Origin: Skeletonema tropicum
Taxonomy: Eukaryota; Bacillariophyta; Thalassiosirophyceae; Thalassiosirales; Thalassiosiraceae
DNA: 64,000 bases
NCBI GenBank assembly: GCA_037178625.1
Contig: CM074135.1
Coordinates: forward strand, 2,234,001-2,298,000
Reading direction: 5' to 3'
The notes under the pieces were generated by a model. That model did no database searches. It had not been told where the DNA came from and was given only the letters and a program-made list of their open reading frames with translations. Each line of letters starts with the position of its first letter. The stretch's first letter is position 1. Both the position numbers and the translations under genes were made by a program. Positions 31,465 to 43,745 of the stretch are shown here, piece by piece.

Positions 31465-33612
31465 ATGAACATATACGGCCTGATTATTGACGTTCTGACG
31501 GCACTTGCATCAAGTATCGAGCAGGTGCAAATGCTGACTGATGAGAATCACATTAGAAACATTATTAGTGATGAGGTCAATCACACCAACAAACGCCGTC
31601 GACGCCGCAAAACGAAGTGATGATAGCAGAGACGATGACGACCAGCCACGCAAGCGCAGATACATAAAATATGATAGGGTAAGGGCGTACAATTGCGTCA
31701 TGGTATATTACTTTAACCCACAGCCTACTTTTGACGCCTATCAATTTGAACGCTTCTTTCCAATAACGCCATCACTTGCCGAATATATTCTCCGACGGTT
31801 GGCAAGCAACGATGAATTTTGGACACTCCGATACGATTGCACAAAGAGAATGTCTAATGCACCAGAGGTAAAGCTTCTGGCTGTGCTAAAAATGGTAGTG
31901 TCAGTGGCTGATAATGTTTTGAAGGATCCACTTCTATCACTTCTGTTGTTCGCAACCACTCTGGGTTGCCGACGTGAGCAAATTGATAGTATTGGATCTT
32001 GTCGCCTGCTCTGAGTTCAACTGATGGCATCTCGGAGTCTAAAGATGATAAAGAATCCTCATCACTCCTGTTATTAGCGCATGTTCCTTTAGGAGCAGCA
32101 GGCGCAAATGCTGCTTGGGCATCTTCTGCATCAATTGAATGTATGTCTTGTGGCTCCCTATCATCGTCTTCTTCTCCATCATCTTGCATTTCATCTTCAT
32201 TTTTGGGAGAACCAGCTGCGAGTCCTTCGCAATGCTCTTGTGCGAGATCTTGATGGTCGATGCGATCATCTTCTCCAACGTCTGATGCTTCATCTTCATC
32301 AGTCATCGTTGTCGTCGCTGCGAGTCCTGCGCGATGCTCTTGTGCGAGATCTTGATGGTCGACGCGATCATCTTCTCGAACGTCTGATGTTTCATCTTCA
32401 TCAGTCATCGTTGTCGTCGCCGCGAGTCCTTCGCGATGCTCTTGTGCAAGATTTCGATGGTCGACGCGATCATCTTCTCGAACGTCTGATGTTTCATCTT
32501 TATCAGTCATCATCGTCGTCTTCGCTTCAGCCGCCACGTTGATGAACTTCAGCTTTTTTTTACACAGCAGCTGATTTGCCATTGAATTCGCGTACGCTTG
32601 CCGGACATCCGGTGACGCGTATTTCAACACATCAATCTTAGTCGCTTCCTCTTGTGACTCCCGTGCCTTCCTGAGTTCTGTAAGAATTTTCTCTTGCAGC
32701 TCATTGCTCTTCTGTACTTCAGCACTCATGTTTTTGACAACAGTAGTGACCGCCCGCTTCAAATTCCTTTCCATCGGCGCTTCTTGCTTGCTCCTGCTGC
32801 GGTTGTTGTTGTTACAGCAGACGAGCTATTTGAGTCCTTGCCATTACCTACTGTTTCAGAATCTCCTCCCTCCACTTCGGCTGTTCACAGAGATATCTGT
32901 ACGCGGCAAAATTCGAGTCGCTGAAGCTATTGTTCTTATTTTGACTACGAAAAGTACTCTCATCCTTGTGTAATACAACTCATCATCGCGATCACCGGAA
33001 CCTCTGGGGTTCTGTCGAGAGATGGCTGTAACCTTGTTACAGTGACGATTGATGCGCTTCCAAGCACTTTGTAGCTGCGGCTCTTTCTCAAGAGGAAATT
33101 GTTTGTTAGGGTTGGTTCTATTTGCCTGGGTGACTAGGAGACAATAGCTATGGTGGACGCCTTCCCAGAATGTCTTTCCCCCTGTTTGGTTGGTCCCAAC
33201 TGCCGCATTAGTCGATCTGTTGAGATAAGCCTGTGCCAACATGCAACACTCTGCTGCTGTGAATTTCTTACCCCTACTTTGTGCCGTTGCTGTTGTACCG
33301 GAGTGTTGGAAATCAGAGTGAACAGGATACTGTAAGTGGGCCGGCACGAAAGGTAAGAAGCAGCCCACATATGCTGACGTCGTCTCTCGCAGCTGATGCA
33401 ATCATCTACCTCCACGTATCAGCCAAGAAGGGCTGATCATGACAAGAGCCAAGATCGATGAGCTCACAATCGATAAAATACATATTACCAAACTTATTGT
33501 TGGGCACCTGGGAACCAGAAATCTCTGAGAGATGTGTTTCCGTTCGATTTAGAGGGGGAGGGCGATCAGTAGGCTGCTGCTGTTGCTGCCGTCCCGTGAC
33601 TAGGGATACCAT
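31465..33612. mobile_element. Decayed Harbinger-like transposon, unit 2
   Basis: Same element and same frame disruptions as in unit 1, so decay preceded the triplication. Transposase fragment at 31465-32014 (+) and partner pseudogene at 31854-33612 (-). Confidence 0.65.
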
Positions 33613-34022
33613 TTGTTCACTTCTGTTGTTCTGCTGCTTCTTAACTATTATTTCTTATCAACTTTTATTGTTGTCGCTGTCTCTGTGATTAGTTTATTGT
33701 TTATGTTGTGTGGATTGGCACCAGATCGGCTAGAAATCGGCGGAGGAGCGGGGTTCGCTTGCTTCGTTAAATATGCACGCAAAGCTTGCGATCTGAAGAT
33801 ACATATTGGAAGACGTGTGAGAGTCACAATGACTAATCTGGAGTACCAGACTAGGCAAGAATGTCAGAATTTTGATGCCAGTGTCACGTGGGTGTCAACC
33901 AACACGCAAATTCACAATGCCAATTGCGTGCACCATCCACTCGATCTCGATCATCCATGACAGTTGTGACGAAGGCGATGCAACAACCAATGAAAAAAGC
34001 CGGAAGCCAGTGTAATTAAATA

Positions 34023-37000
34023 ATGCTCGATCGACAAGCACGCCACAATAATAAAAAAATAGAACATCAAAAAATCAAGACAATGACGACTATTGTTCGA
34101 CAACAACAGTGGTCCACAACCGGAAGTCTCCTCCTCGCCTACTTTACCTTTGGAGCATTGCACGAACTCGCCCATCTACTCACAGCATCGTGGCTTCTAG
34201 GTAGACCCTTATTAGCATTGTTGTTCTTTGACAGCAATAACGGCGATACTACCTCGGGTAGTATCATCCTTCGTATCATTCTTGGTCGATGCATCACCAT
34301 CCCATTATCAATCGATCACCACCAACAACAGCAACAGTATGCCTCGCAAACAACTACCACCATGGCGGCAATCATTACACACTCCGGGTGGATCACGAGC
34401 CTTGTCATCGCCATATTGTGCCACCTTCTCTACAAACAACAACAGCAACGACGATGGCCGATCATCACCTCGTCACCAATCATTCCAGTGGCAGCGTATC
34501 TAACTGCATTGGAGGGGATGACTACCGATTTATTGGGATTTGTGCCTCATCATCATGGTGGTGACTATCTAACATTCTTTTGTGGTAATTTTGGAATATT
34601 GTTAATGAATTCATCCTGGTTATCGATTGATGGGGGGCGGACTGCGTTGGATGTGCTGGAGAAGATGGTGAGTTTGGAAAAAAAAAATGAACCTATATTG
34701 ATCCTTTGAACATTCTCCTTCTCCAATTGCATCACTCACCTTTGCACAATTGATGAATGTACTATATATGAATGTATTCTGTATAATACTTATTCGGTAT
34801 ACGCCTATCATATATTCTTCTCGACAGGTCAACGTCACAATGATGAGGGGAGCACAATCTGGTGGAGTAGTCACATTCGAACCAACCAAATATTCCACCA
34901 CCACCGAACAACAACAACAACCCTCCACACCACTCAACCCACCACTCCTTAAAGGAATACGATCCCGCGTAGTCAACGCCAAACGAACCGACCTCTCCAA
35001 AATACTCAAACAAAAAATAATTACTGACAATTGTTCCTCCCCCCTCACTGGGAATTTACATGGGTATAATAAATCGGAGTATACAGTCAATGATGGTGGA
35101 GGGAAATTGGTACGGGGATTCTTTGGTCATACGCGATTTGCAACTAGTTCAAAGGCTAGTTTCGAGGGGACTCATCCTCATCAGTGGAGTGGAAGGAGGG
35201 ATTATCGTGTGTATCCGTTTGGTTCTTCTTCTGCCTCCTCCTCCTACTCGTCATTTTCGAATAATAATAATAGGAGAGGTGATGATGTGGTAGTAGTAGT
35301 ACAGCCAAGAGTTGTGGGTGTAGAGAATTATATTACTCATAATGGTGACTTTGAGTTTTTTAGGGTCAAGGAGAAGTATTATGATGTTACGTTGGTGCAG
35401 GGGTGGTTGGAGAATGTGTTGGAGACTCCGCTTCCTTGTACGGTTGATTCGGGTGAGTTTATATTATAATATTATATGCATGTTGTGATTTGTGGTCGAT
35501 AACTACTTGTGTGTGTGTTCATTTGGCAATTTTGGCAAATTGAATTGGATATCCTGTCTGTGTGCGTGTGTATAATATTGGAAATCATTGTATTCTCACC
35601 TTGATTTGCCTCTTTGTCTCTCATCTTTTTTTTAGCTGCCATTGCCGGAATGATTGATCTACTAAGAACACAAGGGTCATTTGCATTGAGTTTACGATAC
35701 GCAATTTGCTTGACACTCAGTAATTCCAAAGTGGAAGAAGATCCTGCCGTACCATACCCAACTCATGCTCAATATGAAGAGATTGCAAAGTATTTCGAGT
35801 CGGCGTTGCAGGATGTGTTGGATTCCAGTAATAGCAACGATGGCAAGGGTGGGCTGATAACTTTGGAAGATATTAGCTCCAACTCGGATAGACGTGCATG
35901 GCTTGCATCAATTGTGGCCGAGCGTCTCCGTGGACAATTGGACGCTACTCAGCCGATTGAAAATACGACTAACATCCTCGATGCGTCGTTTCGTCGAAAG
36001 CAGCAGCGTGGAGCATCATCTGCCATGGCAACATTGGCAAAGTTTGTCTCATCGGATACAGAAGACGATGAGTTGGCACTCTTCGTTCGTGCTACGGTGG
36101 ATGCCTTCTTCGATAATGATTTGCTTCACTCGACACGAATCTTTCTGGAGGATGCAAAGGGGAGCTTTGGTATTATGGTTTCTTCGTCGATTGATGCGCA
36201 TAGGCAGGTTTGTTTTGCTGCTCGTGGTCAAACGATGTCGATTGCGTTCTACCCTCGGAAGGGGTTGATTTGTTATGGGTCCGAGCAAGCTGCTGTCAAG
36301 GTGAGTGTAGTGTAATGTCGTATCCTATCTATGTCGCATGTCCTCAGACTTATTCTTCCTAACGTTGGTATATTACCTCCCTTTGCCTTTGTTTTATAGG
36401 CGGGGCTTAACTATGAAAATCCTGGAGGCTCTTTGGTGCATAGTAGCTTTGACGAAAGTCACAATGCAGTGCGACTGGATTTGGATGATCTTGGAGGGGA
36501 GATCGCCCTCCTTGACTGGGGTTATGCAAGTGATGCCGAGCCTGCCATCTCTCCTCCCAACAGGAATCTACAAGTTGAAAAGCTCATGAATGGGAGTGTA
36601 AATGTTGTGCTTTTACAACAGAGTACGAACGCTCAGACGAAGCAACTCTCAAAGCGTCTCACCCTTCTTGAAAACAATGAATTTATCAAGCCTTTGCTTG
36701 ACGATGTTGAGGATCCAGTACTGGCTGATATTCGTGACATTCCTCGTATCTGTAATGATATTCAACAAGATTGGCGTACTGTGGGGTTGAATCGAATGAC
36801 AGCTTGGAATCTTGCGAATTGTATTCGAGAGAGAATGAAAGGTCGAGCAGATGGCAGCATCAAGAGTCATGGAGCACAGATTGATATCCTTGTAACTGGA
36901 TGTGAAGTGAGTTTGTGGGTCGCAGAGCAGTTTGTGAGTGATTTGCAGAAGGCCTTCCCGTATCTCTTCATCAGGGCAGTCTCGTCAAACAAATTACTTG

Positions 37001-39478
37001 GTTTATTCGGACAAGAGCTTGTTATGCCCTGCACGGGATTTCCATACTCCCAGAAGACTATGGAGATTAAGAACAGTCCAATTGTCATGATTATATCGCA
37101 CAGTGGGGGAACGTTTGGACCCCTTGCATGCTCCAACTTGCTCCAGAGCTTCTCTTCGTCCATATTTGCCGTTACAAGCGAGTGGGACACGCAGGTGGGG
37201 AAGCAGCTTAGATCGATGTACAGTGATGACTTGCTATCGAGCCGAATTTTTAGTACTGGGGTTGGAGTACGTCCAGCTGAGCCATGTAGTGTGAGCGTCG
37301 TCGCCACGCACCAGTTGTTGACCAATATCTTTGAACATATTTGTGTTTCTATCATCAGTGAACCTTCTTTCCGTCATGTCAGTGGAGCGATCATTACTGA
37401 GCTAGATCTACAAATCCTCGAAAGGTGCAATCAAGGTAAGTTCTTATGAACCATTCATTTCTTATGACTGTTAGAGCTGGTAGATATCTCACCTCATTGT
37501 CCGTTCTTTGTACCCAAAAGAGAATATCAGAGCACTCGAAGAAATAGTTTGTGTTGACAAACATGGAGGTGAACTCCACGAGAGACGGTGCAAGACGGTG
37601 CAAGAATTGAGGTCTGCTGGAGATCTTTGGGCTGATCACATACTTGAGGTACCAAAAGCTTACATTATGAGTTTCATTTATGTTATGGTTACTGTTACGA
37701 GCGGATGGCCATTAATTAGTGGCCTTGCGTCTGCATCAGGGCTTCACAGTAGTCATTGGGCATTTTACATTGTACGATTCCTGGATGCTTGCCTTTACTT
37801 TTGGCTCCCACAAATCAACATCACAATTCTCAGGATAATTCAGGGAAGAAATCTAAGACATCGCATGGTTGGCCGTACCGTGGTAATTGGAGACTGCCCA
37901 TGGGTGTCTCAATGTGCGGACGCTTTTTTGAGTAAGATATTCGCGTGTTCATACAGTATTGCTGGCTTGAACGTGTTGTCTGCCAATCCAGCTGATCATT
38001 TAGTCCACAGGCACACGCATCGAGTTGTAAGAGGATCGTTGCTTGTTTGTGGACGACCTGACGGAAGGTTACCAGCTCTTACATCTCTTGAAGCTTCAAC
38101 ATGTCTCTCAGTTAACCAAGCCAGTTCCATCCAAAGCATTGGTGGAACATGTGAGAGCATTACGATCGGGCACAACAAATCCAAGCTCCCGCTCAGTAAA
38201 CATGCGATCTATTTGAAGAGGTAAGTCAATACCCACATAATAATCGTGAGAAGATAATGTCAGCTCGTCATGTTGTTAACCCTTCCCCTATTCAGCCATC
38301 GACCACTATTTTTGAGTGAAAAGGTTCTAGACGACATAGATGCTGAGGAAGATTTGGTCCGACAAAGAAAGGCTAAGAATAGCGAAGAGAATCCAGTGAT
38401 TAGGGGACGTACATTCTACGAGAGGGCGGCATCTTTCTTTCCACTGAAGAAAGATGGCAATAGTGGCTTTTTAGAGCTGTCTCTTTCTCGTTCCCGTAAA
38501 GCAAAGACTGCTCGTTCAAGCGCATCCCTACTCGGGGCATACGTGGATTTAGAAAAACAAGCTCGTAAGAAGAGAAGCGAAACAGCGGATGTATTTCGTG
38601 CAGTTGAAACGATGATCAAGGAGTGAGTTTTGTCTCAACAGCGTTGACGTAATTTATACCATCTTTATGTCCTAACACAGCCTGCTTTTAATTGCACAGT
38701 CGACAAGGAATTGAAAATGCTAGGCGTCTATTTAATGAAATCGATTCCGATGGAAATGGTGTGATAGGAGTGGAAGAATTTATTGCTGCGTACCAAAAGA
38801 AGGACCCAAACCTTTCAGAGGAGCACCTGCATCGACTCTTTGCAGAAGCTGATATCGATGATGACGGAATGCTCCAATTTGATGAGTTTGTAAAAGGTGA
38901 GTGTTGTTTAAGTATGTAATGCTTTTCTCTATCAAATGATTGCGATACTTACATGCTAACTCCCATGCTCGTTCCCCTCTCCAGTGTCACAAATGCCAAA
39001 CCTAGTTAGTGAACTCACTGTCAAAAATCGTGATAGTCGCGGATTGACTCAAGTTCAAGCATCAAAAGAAAGATATTTTGGAGAAGAGCTGCGAAAACAT
39101 TCCCTCAATCCTGGTGTCAGCTCGTTGGCAATGTCACAAAGCCAGCACTTCAGTATGGAATTGTACGAGTCACGAATTGCGAGCATGCAAAGATTTGTGG
39201 CGATGACGGTAATGTTTCATCAAATGGGAATGCGCGTTCAGACTTTCTTCCCAAAAATCTCCTTTGGATACTGGGGTTATCGAATGGATCGGACACACTC
39301 CATCATGAGAATTGCATCAACTGCGAGCCCCGTTAGCGGGGCAGATGTCCGGGAAAGGATTGAAGAATTAAGACTCATGCTCAAGATTGAAAGCTCAGTT
39401 GCCTTGATCGCAAGGACTTGGAGAAAATATTCGATGAAGAAGAGGGGGCAGGTCGCTATTACTAGTGAGGGGAAATGA
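34023..39478 (+). CDS. M50-like / GlmS-like / SIS / EF-hand fusion protein, copy 2
   Basis: Exons 34023-34667, 34828-35452, 35636-36300, 36400-37435, 37521-38220, 38296-38622, 38700-38896 and 38985-39478, giving 1,562 residues. The sequence matches copy 1 up to the final exon, where five rather than four G residues shift the frame and end the protein at KKRGQVAITSEGK. The polypyrimidine tract before exon 3 is one T longer. Because copies 2 and 3 share this ending, it is the likelier ancestral C-terminus. Confidence 0.85.
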
Positions 39479-39645
39479 GGAGAATGCAAATGAGGGGAAT
39501 GCTATAGGGGCAAAAGGATTAGATTTAGGATAGAGTGCCTTAGACATAAATATATTAGATAGCGGTTTGCTATCACATACTTATTTCCATCAAGTTACTG
39601 CTTTCTTGAGCGGTTGAGTACAATAATGAAACAAATAATTGCGAA

Positions 39646-39692
39646 TCAATCAGAGTTATTCTCAGTAAAAGTTAAAGTAGCCGATCTCAACT
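39646..39692 (-). pseudogene. 3' fragment of RHG gene 2 at the end of unit 2
   Basis: Same 47-bp remnant as at the end of unit 1, ending at the identical base. Confidence 0.85.
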
Positions 39693-39698
39693 ACTAAC
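39693..39698. other. Filler at unit 2/unit 3 junction
   Basis: Identical ACTAAC filler, showing that both junctions descend from one original joining event. Confidence 0.8.
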
Positions 39699-39838
39699 AA
39701 GCTAGCGAGTAGAGTACAGCTCCTTTTGTGTTTTTCCCTCAAAAAACAAGTAGCCCTTCTACGCAATAAAGTAACTAAAGGCCACACAAACGCCTTACTT
39801 TGTCCTCACATTTTGCACGAGGCCTACTGCCTATTTTG

Positions 39839-39920
39839 AAATCGGTACCGAGGTACCGATTTGCCTCTCACGTAGAAACATACCAGAGTTCTACACAAAT
39901 CGGTACCGAGGTACCGATTT
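39839..39920. repeat. Palindrome pair inside array unit 3
   Basis: Copies at 39839-39862 and 39897-39920, unchanged from unit 1. Confidence 0.85.
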
Positions 39921-40397
39921 CAAAAAATGCTTGGGATATATGCAAGTTCTCGATAAGTTAGCATTGCATACCTACTTACACACGTCTCCATCTAACATTA
40001 TACATATGTCGAGAGAATGGGTGTTGGCTACATTTGTGATATCATACTCAATTTAAATAGACGGAGGTAGGGTTTGAACTGACAAAAATATATACATCCG
40101 ATCCTCTTGTGTGTGGGGCTGATCTTAATCTGCTAGGAAACGAAGGTAATGGATTTATGTGATGAACAAGAACATGTACAAGTTGGGGAATCAAAGAATG
40201 TTGTACAGTTATATTACGACAATGCATTATTCTAATTCGGTGTCATTATCATTGTTGTCGTTATTATCAATTCAATAAGTGTAGAATATTTAGTGCAAAG
40301 TGGAGTGGAAGTACTTTTTTGTTCAAATCCAGAAAACAAAGTACTATATTTCTGCTTCGCACACCCCTTCCTCGCCTCCGCCGCGCCAAAATCTTCG

Positions 40398-40880
40398 TTT
40401 TTTGGAACCGGAGCCTTTTTTCAATTTTTTTTGTTAGTGAAATGCTCTAGCTTTGGGCCACAATGGCCAAAATTATATTTTGGGGAGTTGCCGAATATGC
40501 TTTTCCAGTATCACCATCCTTTTGTCGACCATAATGGGGGTTCTATACATGTGTTGGCTGTAAAATAATTCCAATGCTCCGCTGAGAAATGCATGTGAGA
40601 GTCCACTCTAGCATTTTGCTGCACAAATTTGGCAGGCCATCAGCCATCAAAGCTAGTACCAAGCTAGAGGGCACCTTCAAATAATGCATATCTCGACGAA
40701 AAAATAAGGCTTCATCACCTGCCCCTCAGTATATATACTCTCATAATAGTCACCTAAAGAATAGTATCTCGGGACAAGCATGTAAACCACTTCCCTGAAA
40801 CTTAATTTTGGCCACCATGGCCCAAAGCTAGAGCATTTCACTAACAAAAAAATTGCGGGAAAGGCTCCGGTTCCAAAAAA
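40398..40880. mobile_element. Foldback / MITE-like element, unit 3
   Basis: Copy carried by array unit 3; no difference from the unit 1 element was seen by eye. Confidence 0.6.
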
Positions 40881-41187
40881 TCGACGCGCACGGCGCACGG
40901 CCTATGCTTTTGTGAGTATGCCGTTCCCTTCTGACTGCTACCAACTGCTTTACCCCCTGTTCGTTTTGCCCCACTGCCTCCTCTTCCACATTGTGATCGC
41001 AGATTAAAATCATCGTAAGAGTCGTATTTAGTCGTAGTCGACGGATGATCCAGAGCCGTCTTGGTAGGAAGCGAAGCCGGCAGCCTCCCAAGTACGATAT
41101 ATACTCAATCCGTCTCTCTCAAAAACACTCACAAAACTCACAGAGATTACAAATTATTACATTGAAGGCTCGTATTATTATCAATCC

Positions 41188-43335
41188 ATGAACATATACG
41201 GCCTGATTATTGACGTTCTGACGGCACTTGCATCAAGTATCGAGCAGGTGCAAATGCTGACTGATGAGAATCACATTAGAAACATTATTAGTGATGAGGT
41301 CAATCACACCAACAAACGCCGTCGACGCCGCAAAACGAAGTGATGATAGCAGAGACGATGACGACCAGCCACGCAAGCGCAGATACATAAAATATGATAG
41401 GGTAAGGGCGTACAATTGCGTCATGGTATATTACTTTAACCCACAGCCTACTTTTGACGCCTATCAATTTGAACGCTTCTTTCCAATAACGCCATCACTT
41501 GCCGAATATATTCTCCGACGGTTGGCAAGCAACGATGAATTTTGGACACTCCGATACGATTGCACAAAGAGAATGTCTAATGCACCAGAGGTAAAGCTTC
41601 TGGCTGTGCTAAAAATGGTAGTGTCAGTGGCTGATAATGTTTTGAAGGATCCACTTCTATCACTTCTGTTGTTCGCAACCACTCTGGGTTGCCGACGTGA
41701 GCAAATTGATAGTATTGGATCTTGTCGCCTGCTCTGAGTTCAACTGATGGCATCTCGGAGTCTAAAGATGATAAAGAATCCTCATCACTCCTGTTATTAG
41801 CGCATGTTCCTTTAGGAGCAGCAGGCGCAAATGCTGCTTGGGCATCTTCTGCATCAATTGAATGTATGTCTTGTGGCTCCCTATCATCGTCTTCTTCTCC
41901 ATCATCTTGCATTTCATCTTCATTTTTGGGAGAACCAGCTGCGAGTCCTTCGCAATGCTCTTGTGCGAGATCTTGATGGTCGATGCGATCATCTTCTCCA
42001 ACGTCTGATGCTTCATCTTCATCAGTCATCGTTGTCGTCGCTGCGAGTCCTGCGCGATGCTCTTGTGCGAGATCTTGATGGTCGACGCGATCATCTTCTC
42101 GAACGTCTGATGTTTCATCTTCATCAGTCATCGTTGTCGTCGCCGCGAGTCCTTCGCGATGCTCTTGTGCAAGATTTCGATGGTCGACGCGATCATCTTC
42201 TCGAACGTCTGATGTTTCATCTTTATCAGTCATCATCGTCGTCTTCGCTTCAGCCGCCACGTTGATGAACTTCAGCTTTTTTTTACACAGCAGCTGATTT
42301 GCCATTGAATTCGCGTACGCTTGCCGGACATCCGGTGACGCGTATTTCAACACATCAATCTTAGTCGCTTCCTCTTGTGACTCCCGTGCCTTCCTGAGTT
42401 CTGTAAGAATTTTCTCTTGCAGCTCATTGCTCTTCTGTACTTCAGCACTCATGTTTTTGACAACAGTAGTGACCGCCCGCTTCAAATTCCTTTCCATCGG
42501 CGCTTCTTGCTTGCTCCTGCTGCGGTTGTTGTTGTTACAGCAGACGAGCTATTTGAGTCCTTGCCATTACCTACTGTTTCAGAATCTCCTCCCTCCACTT
42601 CGGCTGTTCACAGAGATATCTGTACGCGGCAAAATTCGAGTCGCTGAAGCTATTGTTCTTATTTTGACTACGAAAAGTACTCTCATCCTTGTGTAATACA
42701 ACTCATCATCGCGATCACCGGAACCTCTGGGGTTCTGTCGAGAGATGGCTGTAACCTTGTTACAGTGACGATTGATGCGCTTCCAAGCACTTTGTAGCTG
42801 CGGCTCTTTCTCAAGAGGAAATTGTTTGTTAGGGTTGGTTCTATTTGCCTGGGTGACTAGGAGACAATAGCTATGGTGGACGCCTTCCCAGAATGTCTTT
42901 CCCCCTGTTTGGTTGGTCCCAACTGCCGCATTAGTCGATCTGTTGAGATAAGCCTGTGCCAACATGCAACACTCTGCTGCTGTGAATTTCTTACCCCTAC
43001 TTTGTGCCGTTGCTGTTGTACCGGAGTGTTGGAAATCAGAGTGAACAGGATACTGTAAGTGGGCCGGCACGAAAGGTAAGAAGCAGCCCACATATGCTGA
43101 CGTCGTCTCTCGCAGCTGATGCAATCATCTACCTCCACGTATCAGCCAAGAAGGGCTGATCATGACAAGAGCCAAGATCGATGAGCTCACAATCGATAAA
43201 ATACATATTACCAAACTTATTGTTGGGCACCTGGGAACCAGAAATCTCTGAGAGATGTGTTTCCGTTCGATTTAGAGGGGGAGGGCGATCAGTAGGCTGC
43301 TGCTGTTGCTGCCGTCCCGTGACTAGGGATACCAT
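41188..43335. mobile_element. Decayed Harbinger-like transposon, unit 3
   Basis: Third copy, again with the same frameshifts. Transposase fragment at 41188-41737 (+) and partner pseudogene at 41577-43335 (-). Confidence 0.65.
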
Positions 43336-43745
43336 TTGTTCACTTCTGTTGTTCTGCTGCTTCTTAACTATTATTTCTTATCAACTTTTATTGTTGTCGC
43401 TGTCTCTGTGATTAGTTTATTGTTTATGTTGTGTGGATTGGCACCAGATCGGCTAGAAATCGGCGGAGGAGCGGGGTTCGCTTGCTTCGTTAAATATGCA
43501 CGCAAAGCTTGCGATCTGAAGATACATATTGGAAGACGTGTGAGAGTCACAATGACTAATCTGGAGTACCAGACTAGGCAAGAATGTCAGAATTTTGATG
43601 CCAGTGTCACGTGGGTGTCAACCAACACGCAAATTCACAATGCCAATTGCGTGCACCATCCACTCGATCTCGATCATCCATGACAGTTGTGACGAAGGCG
43701 ATGCAACAACCAATGAAAAAAGCCGGAAGCCAGTGTAATTAAATA

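Larger units (their letters stand above)
29977..39692. repeat. Tandem array unit 2 (9.7 kb)
   Basis: Second direct copy, offset 9,721 from unit 1 at its left end. Differences I found from unit 1: one A fewer in the run near 30365, one T more in the polypyrimidine tract before exon 3 (about 35630), one substitution in the last intron of the fusion gene (near 38922), and the extra G in the last exon that it shares with unit 3. Confidence 0.95.

Noticed and set aside
20152..39920. CRISPR array
   Set aside because: The GGTACC palindromes are irregularly spaced, few, and recur only because of the tandem unit; the host is eukaryotic and no cas gene is present.
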